DNA from: Verrucomicrobiaceae bacterium
GTDB lineage: Bacteria > Verrucomicrobiota > Verrucomicrobiia > Verrucomicrobiales > Verrucomicrobiaceae
Reading direction: 5' to 3'
Length of the DNA stretch: 64,000 nucleotides
Assembly (NCBI GenBank): GCA_015075365.1
Contig: JABTUN010000004.1
Span: 62,001 to 126,000, forward strand
The translations under genes were made by a program, and so were the position numbers. The notes below the pieces were generated by a model. It had not been told where the DNA came from. It saw only the letters and a program-made list of their open reading frames with translations, and ran no database searches. Of this stretch, positions 58,086 through 64,000 are shown in pieces (the first letter of the stretch is position 1; every line of letters begins with the position of its first letter).

Positions 58086-58126
58086 TGAACCCTGAACCCT
58101 GAACCCTGAACCCCGACCTTGAACCT
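58086..58126 (+). repeat. Four perfect TGAACCC units and one variant before trpS
   Basis: TGAACCC occurs four times in a row (58086-58113), followed by CGACCT and TGAACCT, 4 bases before the trpS ATG. The 7-base period and the core are shared with the repeats at 19281, 40089 and 46935. Confidence 0.85.
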
Positions 58127-58130
58127 TCCC

Positions 58131-59096
58131 ATGCGCATCCTCTCCGGCCTCCAGCCCAGCGGCAGGCTCCACGTTGGCAATTACTTCGGCATGATGCAGT
58201 CCGCCATCCATCTCCAGGAGGAGGGGGAGGCGTATTACTTCATCGCGGACTACCATTCCCTCACCTCCATCCACGACGGCCCGCTGCTGCGCTCCCATGT
58301 GCGGGATCTGGCCATCGACTTCATGGCCTGCGGCCTGGACCCCGCCAAATGCGTCTTTTTCCGCCAGAGCGACGTGCCGGAGCACTGCGAGCTGTCATGG
58401 ATCCTCAGCACCGTCACGCCCATGGGCCTGCTGGAGCGCTGCCACAGCTACAAGGACAAGATCGCCAACGGCCTCAAGCCCTCCCACGGCCTCTTTGCCT
58501 ACCCGGTGCTCATGGCCGCGGACATCCTCATCTATGACGCGGATGTGGTGCCTGTGGGCCGTGATCAAAAGCAGCATGTCGAGGTGACGCGCGACATTGC
58601 CGTCAAGATGAACGAGACCTTTGGCGAGGGCCTGCTGAAGCTGCCGGTGCCGCGCATCCGCGAGGAGACGGCCGCCGTCCCCGGCCTGGACGGCCAGAAG
58701 ATGAGCAAGAGCTACCACAACACGATCCAGCTCTTTGAGGAGCCCGCCGCCCTGAAAAAGAAGATCATGGGCATCAAGACCGACTCCACGCCTGTCGAGG
58801 CGCCCAAGCCGGTCGAAAACAGCTCCATCCTGGCCCTCTACAAGCTCGTCGCCTCCCCGGCGGACTACGATCAGATGGTGCAGGACCACCTCAACGGCGG
58901 CGTGGGCTACGGCGACTTCAAGAAGCGCCTGCTCCAGGCCACGAGCGACTACTTTGCCCCCTGCCGCGAAAAACGCGCGCAGATCACCGCGGATCCCGCC
59001 TACGTGGACCGTGTGCTGGCCGAGGGCGCGGAGAAGGCGCGCTCCGTCGCGCGCAAGACGCTCGCCCGCGTGCGCGATGCCGTGGGCCTCGGCTGA
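58131..59096 (+). CDS. trpS: Tryptophanyl-tRNA synthetase
   Basis: The 321-aa protein starts at ATG 58131 (MRILSGLQPSGRLHVGNYFG). Class I signatures are PSGRLHVGNY (HIGH-like) and GQKMSKSYHNT (KMSKS). It has RDQKQHVEVTRDIA and the C-terminal anticodon-binding helices. It charges tRNA-Trp. Repeat elements lie directly upstream. Confidence 0.97.
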   Translation: MRILSGLQPSGRLHVGNYFGMMQSAIHLQEEGEAYYFIADYHSLTSIHDGPLLRSHVRDLAIDFMACGLDPAKCVFFRQSDVPEHCELSWILSTVTPMGLLERCHSYKDKIANGLKPSHGLFAYPVLMAADILIYDADVVPVGRDQKQHVEVTRDIAVKMNETFGEGLLKLPVPRIREETAAVPGLDGQKMSKSYHNTIQLFEEPAALKKKIMGIKTDSTPVEAPKPVENSSILALYKLVASPADYDQMVQDHLNGGVGYGDFKKRLLQATSDYFAPCREKRAQITADPAYVDRVLAEGAEKARSVARKTLARVRDAVGLG

Positions 59097-59149
59097 CACG
59101 GCCCTGCCGGCTTGCGTTCCGCCCTGCTTCGCTCACATTCACCGCCTCC

Positions 59150-59551
59150 ATGCAGTCCCAGATCAGTTTTGCCGAGGCCATCCACCTCTGCCTCGAAAAA
59201 GACCCGCGCTACCACCCCGCCGCCTATGAACTGGTGCGCGATGCGCTGCATCTGGCCTGCTCCAAATTCCGCGACGGCGCGGACGACAAGCACGTCAGCG
59301 GCCAGGAGCTGCTGGAGGGCTTTCGCGAGCATGTGATTCACGAATTCGGCCCCATGTCCCTCACGGTTCTCGACGAATGGGGCCTCTCCCGCGGCCTCGA
59401 TGTGGGCCACATCGTCTATAATTTGATCGACGTGGGCTACTTCGGCAAAAACGAGGGCGACAGTCTGGAGGACTTCGATGGCGGCTTCGCCTTCTCAAAG
59501 GCCTTCACCGAGCCGTTTTTGCCCACGTCCCAAAAGAAGGCGCTGGCATAA
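59150..59551 (+). CDS. Verrucomicrobia/Planctomycetes conserved protein (Minf_1886-like)
   Basis: The 133-aa protein resembles TIGR04138 (Minf_1886 family), restricted to the PVC group: KDPRYHPAAYELVRDAL, VSGQELLEGFREHVIHEFGP and RGLDVGHIVYNLIDVGYFGK. The function is unknown. It follows trpS by 53 bases. Confidence 0.85.
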   Translation: MQSQISFAEAIHLCLEKDPRYHPAAYELVRDALHLACSKFRDGADDKHVSGQELLEGFREHVIHEFGPMSLTVLDEWGLSRGLDVGHIVYNLIDVGYFGKNEGDSLEDFDGGFAFSKAFTEPFLPTSQKKALA

Positions 59552-59581
59552 ACGGCCCGCCGCGTGCTTGCTCGCCGTGGC

Positions 59582-61408
59582 ATGCACGACGCGCATTTCT
59601 TTCTCTCTGCTTTCATTTACCTGGCCACCGCGGTGCTGATGGTGCCGCTGGCGCATCGGTTGGGGCTTGGCAGCGTGCTGGGCTATCTCATCGGCGGCGC
59701 GGTGATCGGACCGTTTGCGCTGGGATGGGTCGGTGGGACTCAAGGCGAGGAGGCGATGCACTTCGCGGAGTTTGGCGTGGTGATCATGCTTTTCATGATC
59801 GGGCTCGAACTGGAGCCCGCGAGGCTCTGGCGCATGCGCGGGCCGATTTTTGGCCTCGGCGGCCTTCAGGTCAGCGGCACGGCTTTGGCCGTGATGGGCG
59901 CGGCGATGGCCTTCGGACTCGATTTCAAACCGGCACTGGCCGCAGGCATGATCCTCGCGCTCTCGTCCACGGCCATCGTGATCCAGACGCTGCAAGAAAA
60001 AGCCCTGCTGCGCAGCGACGCGGGCAGCGACACCTTTGCGGTGCTGCTGTTTCAGGACATCTCGGTCATCCCGATGCTGGCGGTGTTTCCCTTGCTCGCC
60101 AGCGGTGTGGCCTCGGGAGAAGAGCATGGCTGGCTGAAGGAACTGCCGAACTGGGCACAGCCGCTCGTCACGCTCGGCGCGGTGGCGCTCATCGTGCTCG
60201 CCGGACAATTTGTGGTACCGCGTGGCTTTGCCATCCTTGCCAAAACAGGCCTGCGGGAGCTTCTCACCGCCGCAGCCTTGCTGCTCATTGTCGGCGTGGC
60301 CTTGCTCATGACCGAGGTGGGGCTCTCACCGGCTCTCGGGGCCTTCGTGGCCGGCGTGGTGCTGGCAGGAAGCCACTATCGTCATGAGCTCGAAAGCAAT
60401 CTGGAGCCCTTCAAAGGCCTGCTGCTGGGGCTGTTCTTCCTCGCCGTCGGGGCCTCGCTCGATTTCAGCGTCATCGCGGGACGACCGGTGCTCATCACGG
60501 CGCTGGTGGTCGGTTTGATCGTGACGAAAGCGGCGGTCATGTATGCCGTCGCCACCGTTTTGCGGCTTCGCGGCAGCCATCGCTGGTTGCTGGCGCTGGC
60601 CTTGGCGCAGGGCGGCGAATTCGCCTTCGCGCTGCTGTCGATGGCGATCCAGCAGCGCATCCTCGACGCGGAAACCTCAAAGCTGCTCGTCGCCGTCGTG
60701 GCGCTGTCGATGGCCATCACGCCTCTGCTGTTTGTGATCTATGAAAAAGTCATCGCGCCTCGCTACATGGCCGTCAGCGCCCCCGCACGCGAGGCGGATG
60801 CCATCGACGAGCATGACGCGCCGGTGATTATGGCAGGCTTCGGCCGCTTCGGAAACTTTGTGGGCCGCTTCATGATGTCGCAGGGCGTCAAAGTGACCGT
60901 GCTGGAGAGCGATCCCGATCATGTGGACATGCTGCGCAGCTTTGGCTTCAAGGTCTTCTACGGCGATGCCACACGTCTCGACCTCCTCCACGCCGCGGGC
61001 ATCGCCCAGGCCCGCATGCTCATCATCACTCTGGCGGATCGCAACAAGGTGGCGCAGCTCGTCGCCGAGGTGCGGGAGCGCTTTCCGAATGTGCGCATAC
61101 TCGCCCGGGCGCATGACTACGATCAACGCTACGAGTTCATCGGGCTCGGATTGAAGTCGGAGGATGTTGTGCACGAGCAGATGCACAGCGCCCTCGAGCT
61201 CGGCGTGAAGGCCCTCCGCGTGCTCGGCAAGCCCGCCGAGGCCATGGAGGCCGCCGCGAAGCGCTGGAAAGGCTTCGACGAGGAGACCTTCCACCTCCTC
61301 CTGCCCGTGCAGGACGACATGGACGCCTACGCCAGCATCGTCCGCGAGCGCCGCATCCAGCTCACCCAGCTCTTCGAACGCGACCGGGCGAACACGGGCG
61401 AGGGGTGA
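59582..61408 (+). CDS. KefB/KefC-type cation:proton antiporter with TrkA-N domain
   Basis: The 608-aa protein starts at ATG 59582. About twelve membrane helices (residues 5-395) have the CPA2 pattern: FGVVIMLFMIGLELEPARLW, LALSSTAIVIQTLQEKALL, LLFQDISVIPMLAVFPLLA and LSPALGAFVAGVVLAGSHYR. The Rossmann TrkA-N domain follows (VIMAGFGRFGNFVG, about 417-430; VLESDPDHVDMLRSFGFKVF). It exports K+ (or Na+) in exchange for H+. It is convergent with the Uma2 gene, with 3 bases between them. Confidence 0.92.
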   Translation: MHDAHFFLSAFIYLATAVLMVPLAHRLGLGSVLGYLIGGAVIGPFALGWVGGTQGEEAMHFAEFGVVIMLFMIGLELEPARLWRMRGPIFGLGGLQVSGTALAVMGAAMAFGLDFKPALAAGMILALSSTAIVIQTLQEKALLRSDAGSDTFAVLLFQDISVIPMLAVFPLLASGVASGEEHGWLKELPNWAQPLVTLGAVALIVLAGQFVVPRGFAILAKTGLRELLTAAALLLIVGVALLMTEVGLSPALGAFVAGVVLAGSHYRHELESNLEPFKGLLLGLFFLAVGASLDFSVIAGRPVLITALVVGLIVTKAAVMYAVATVLRLRGSHRWLLALALAQGGEFAFALLSMAIQQRILDAETSKLLVAVVALSMAITPLLFVIYEKVIAPRYMAVSAPAREADAIDEHDAPVIMAGFGRFGNFVGRFMMSQGVKVTVLESDPDHVDMLRSFGFKVFYGDATRLDLLHAAGIAQARMLIITLADRNKVAQLVAEVRERFPNVRILARAHDYDQRYEFIGLGLKSEDVVHEQMHSALELGVKALRVLGKPAEAMEAAAKRWKGFDEETFHLLLPVQDDMDAYASIVRERRIQLTQLFERDRANTGEG

Positions 61409-61411
61409 GGC

Positions 61412-62065
61412 TCAGCGGCAGCGTTTTTGGAACTCCCGGATCGCTTTGGAGTGAGGCTTCACCTCGGCCAGCTCTTCGATCAGTTTCAGATCGATGCCGG
61501 GAAGCACCTTGCTCTTGGTCACCGGCTGGTAGCCATCTCCTTTGAGCACAAAGGCATGCAGTCTGCCGTTCTGCCAGATCCAGACCTCCTGCGCCTTCAC
61601 CTCGCACCAGAATTCGAGCTTGTCGATGCCGCCCGAACTGAGCGCCACCTCAATGAAGAGATCCGGCTGCTTCTTGAGATCCGCACCAAAGCTGAACGAG
61701 TCATCCGGCTCTCCGCCCATCACTCCCTCCACGCGCTGCGTGGTGCTGCCCCAGGCGTTGTAATCGAGCTCGTGTTCGTTGCAGTAGGTGCGCACAAACT
61801 GGCCGATCTGACCTTTGAGAGATTCGTGTGGGAAGGAAATGCTCATGACTTCGATGATTCCTCGGTGAAAGCGCACGCGCATGCCCTGCTTCTCGCACAG
61901 GCGGTCCAGCATCAGGTAGGTGTCCCAGTCGCCCAGCCCCACCATGATCGTCTGACCCGGCGAAGGCCTCGGAAAGGAGAGCGACACATGGCCGCCAGAG
62001 CGCCGGGGAACGGCGCGAGCACGACGAAGCGAGGTTTTCGGAGCTGGAAGAGTCGCCACTGGCAT
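61412..62065 (-). CDS. Uma2-family (PD-(D/E)XK-like) protein
   Basis: The 217-aa protein has the Uma2 pattern: RFHRGIIEVMSISFPHE, PDLFIEVALSSGGIDKLEFW and KAQEVWIWQNGRLHAFVLKG. It is a second member of the family in this window (the first is at 41186). The role is unknown. Confidence 0.85.
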   Translation of the reverse strand: MPVATLPAPKTSLRRARAVPRRSGGHVSLSFPRPSPGQTIMVGLGDWDTYLMLDRLCEKQGMRVRFHRGIIEVMSISFPHESLKGQIGQFVRTYCNEHELDYNAWGSTTQRVEGVMGGEPDDSFSFGADLKKQPDLFIEVALSSGGIDKLEFWCEVKAQEVWIWQNGRLHAFVLKGDGYQPVTKSKVLPGIDLKLIEELAEVKPHSKAIREFQKRCR

Positions 62066-62152
62066 GGCGCGGAGTGTAGCGGGTTTCCAAATCCGTTCAA
62101 TCCCTCTCTCCGCCTTGCCATGCCCTCATCCCGTGCCATCTAGCCACCGCAC

Positions 62153-64000
62153 ATGCCTCGTCTTTCCACCTCGAAGCCCGCTCTTACCGTCCCGCCTTCC
62201 AACGCCAGCGTCATCACGCTGCCGAACGGCCTCGAAGTCATCGTGCGTGAAGACGCCGCGCATCCGCTGGTCAGCGTGCAGGTGTGGATCAAGGCGGGCA
62301 GTTTGCAGGAGGAACAGCACACCGGTGCCGGCATCGCGCATTGCGTGGAGCACATGCTTTTCAAAGGCACGGAGAAGCGTGAGGCCGCGCAGATCTCGCA
62401 GGGCATCCAGGCGCTCGGCGGTTATGTGAATGCCTACACGACCTTCAACCGCACCGTTTACTGGATCGACGGCCTTGCCGAGCACACCGAGGGCTACCTC
62501 GACATCCTCGCCGACATGGTGCGCCACTCGAAACTCGATGGCGACGAGCTCACCCGCGAGATGGATGTCATCCGCCGCGAGATGGCGATGGGCCATGACG
62601 ATCCCGGCGATGTCACGCAGCACCTGCTCATGGGCACTGTCTTCCGCCAGCATCCGCTGCGGCATCCCATCATCGGCCATCGCGAGGTCTTTGATCAAAT
62701 CACCCGCGCCGATGTGGCGGGCTTTGTGCAGCGTCACTATGTGCCAAACAATGCCTTCGTCGTCATCGCGGGCGATGTGAAGACCGACGAGGTGATCGAA
62801 GCCGTGAAGAAGCACTTCGGCACTTGGAAGCGCCGCGCTTTTGATCCCGCGCTGCTGCCGCAGGAGCCGCGCCAGCAAGGCGCACGCTACGCCGCGAAGA
62901 ACTTCACCACCGATCTCACCCGCGTGGCCTTTGGCTGGCAGATTCCCGGCGAGAGCCATGCGGACAAAGCCGCGCTCGACGTGCTCGCCTTCCTGCTCGG
63001 CAGCGGTCGCAGCTCGCGATTGTATCAGGAGCTGCGGGAGAAAAAAGCCCTCGCGCATTGGGTGTGGGCCGGTGCGTGGTGCGCCGCCGAGTGCGGCCTC
63101 TTCACCGTCGAAGCCGAATGCAATCCCGCGGATACCGCGAAGCTCCGCGAGAGCATGACGCAGGTCGTCGAGCAGATGCGCCGCAGCGGCCCCGGTCGTC
63201 CGGAGCTCGACAAGGCCGTCCGCGCCACGCTCAGCAGCCAGATTCGCACGCTCACCACCGTGAAGGGCCAGGCCAGCTCGCTCGGGCATGGTTGGTTGCT
63301 CGCCGGATCGCTCGACTATCAGCGTCAGTATCTCGCCGCCATCAGCGCCCTCACGCCTGATGCCATCCGCGAGGTCGCGCGGCGTTATTTGATGCCCGAG
63401 GCCATCTCCACCGTCCTCGTCGGCCCCGATGTCGAAAACGCGAAAACCACTTCAAACAGCTCCGAAAGCTCCCACGCCGAGATCAAGGCCTTCACGCTCA
63501 AAAACGGTCTCAAACTCCTCGTCGGCGAAAACCCGCGCCTGCCACTCGTCAGCATCCGCGCGAACTTTTTGGCCGGCGTACCCGCTGAGACCGACCTCAC
63601 CGCCGGAGTCACGCAGATCTCCGCCCACATGCTGCTCAAAGGCACCAAGAAGCGCAACGCCGCCGAGATCGCCGCCGATCTGGAGAACCGCGGCGGCTCG
63701 CTCACCTGCAATGCGGACGCGCATCGCTTTGTCCTCGGTGCCGATGTCATGCGCGGCGATGAGGATGACGCGCTCGACCTGCTCTCCGACCTCATCTTGA
63801 ACCCCGCGCTGCCCGCCAGCAGCCTCGCGGATGTGAAGAAGCGCCAGATCGCCAGCATCCTCGAAGAAAAAGAGGATCCGCTCACCGTCGCGCTGCGCAA
63901 GGCACGCCGCGAGATCTTCGCCGGCCAGCCCTTCCACCGCACCGCCCTCGGCAACGAGCAGACCGTCGCCAGCCTCAAGCTCACCGACTGCCGCGACATG
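62153..64000 (+). CDS. M16-family metallopeptidase (C-terminus beyond window)
   Basis: The frame is open from ATG 62153 to the edge (616 codons). The first M16 domain has the inverted zinc motif HCVEH (H63, E66, H67) in GAGIAHCVEHMLFKGT and distal Glu in REMDVIRREMAMGHDDP. A second, inactive M16 domain begins near 450 (FTLKNGLKLLVGENPRLP; the zinc motif is replaced by SAHMLLKGT). This two-domain layout is usual for pitrilysin-like / PqqL-type proteases. No signal peptide is visible. Confidence 0.92.
   Translation, partial: MPRLSTSKPALTVPPSNASVITLPNGLEVIVREDAAHPLVSVQVWIKAGSLQEEQHTGAGIAHCVEHMLFKGTEKREAAQISQGIQALGGYVNAYTTFNRTVYWIDGLAEHTEGYLDILADMVRHSKLDGDELTREMDVIRREMAMGHDDPGDVTQHLLMGTVFRQHPLRHPIIGHREVFDQITRADVAGFVQRHYVPNNAFVVIAGDVKTDEVIEAVKKHFGTWKRRAFDPALLPQEPRQQGARYAAKNFTTDLTRVAFGWQIPGESHADKAALDVLAFLLGSGRSSRLYQELREKKALAHWVWAGAWCAAECGLFTVEAECNPADTAKLRESMTQVVEQMRRSGPGRPELDKAVRATLSSQIRTLTTVKGQASSLGHGWLLAGSLDYQRQYLAAISALTPDAIREVARRYLMPEAISTVLVGPDVENAKTTSNSSESSHAEIKAFTLKNGLKLLVGENPRLPLVSIRANFLAGVPAETDLTAGVTQISAHMLLKGTKKRNAAEIAADLENRGGSLTCNADAHRFVLGADVMRGDEDDALDLLSDLILNPALPASSLADVKKRQIASILEEKEDPLTVALRKARREIFAGQPFHRTALGNEQTVASLKLTDCRDM

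Noticed and set aside
57824-58102. A 92-aa ORF between copy B and trpS
   Set aside because: Arg/Cys/Gly-rich with no motif, and it runs into the 7-bp repeat; not convincing as a gene.
58086-58126. CRISPR array at the tandem TGAACCC repeats
   Set aside because: The units are contiguous 7-mers with no spacers and no cas genes are nearby.

Overview
The window looks like a chromosomal segment of a high-GC bacterium of the phylum Verrucomicrobia (PVC superphylum), probably near the Verrucomicrobiaceae/Prosthecobacter group. The evidence is lineage-flavoured gene content: a PVC-type membrane-bound dehydrogenase with a C-terminal cytochrome domain, a TIGR02597-like secreted protein, a Minf_1886-like protein, a PEP-CTERM protein, a sulfatase fused to a DUF1080 domain, FecR-type regulators, two Uma2-family proteins, a kinase-like protein with a TPR-like tail, and many ATGA/GTGA stop-start overlaps. 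No rRNA is present. One tRNA (Leu, anticodon TAG) is present. The species is inferred, not shown.

Region by region. 1-4.96 kb (minus strand) is a cellulose-degradation operon: a small unknown ORF, an ECF sigma factor, a FecR-type anti-sigma-like membrane protein whose outside part is a GH6 cellulase, and a secreted GH6-CBM2-Ig-GH5 cellulase that runs off the left edge. The last three genes overlap by ATGA. 5.0-10.1 kb holds an O-methyltransferase, a secreted double heavy-metal-associated (HMA) protein, an ECF sigma factor coupled to a Cys-rich membrane partner, a toxin-antitoxin pair, a haem lipoprotein and a MetE-like protein. 10.2-17.1 kb has a MoxR ATPase with a membrane partner, two secreted proteins of lower GC, tRNA-Leu, an NlpC/P60 hydrolase and a BPL-N-like protein. 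17.2-22.4 kb has a two-component system with an unusual discoidin-like sensor, then the PVC dehydrogenase. 22.7-27.3 kb is dnaK, an AT-richer orphan gene, and groES-groEL.

27.4-46.6 kb carries envelope and housekeeping genes: a lipase-like hydrolase with a DUF502 protein, an SMP-30 protein, HPP, a YkgJ-type protein, a pseudokinase coupled to sufE, a sulfatase-DUF1080 fusion, a Gfo/Idh/MocA oxidoreductase, an AmgK/MurU-like cell-wall recycling pair, Uma2 with three coupled membrane or secreted genes, an MBL hydrolase, a toroid protein and an OmpA protein. 47.1-55.0 kb has DoxX, a PpiD/SurA-like chaperone with a TPR protein, an NhaD-like antiporter, an FmdB zinc ribbon and a large low-complexity secreted protein. 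55.0-58.1 kb is a repeat-rich mobile zone: a complete IS3-family element sits inside a 21-bp tandem repeat, flanked by REP-like elements and a duplicated fragment of the upstream gene. 58.1-64.0 kb has trpS, a Minf_1886-like gene, a KefB/C-type transporter, a second Uma2 gene and an M16 peptidase that runs off the right edge.

The most interesting candidate system is the ECF sigma / FecR::GH6 / GH6-CBM2-GH5 operon. It looks like a cellulose-sensing switch in which the anti-sigma protein itself carries a cellulase domain outside the membrane. Three repeat classes that ordinary annotation would miss also stand out: a 7-bp-period TGAAAC(C) repeat at four gene junctions, one of which spans the stop and start codons of the two-component genes; a 21-bp minisatellite at two loci; and a cluster of GTGCCA/TGGCAC hexamers upstream of dnaK.
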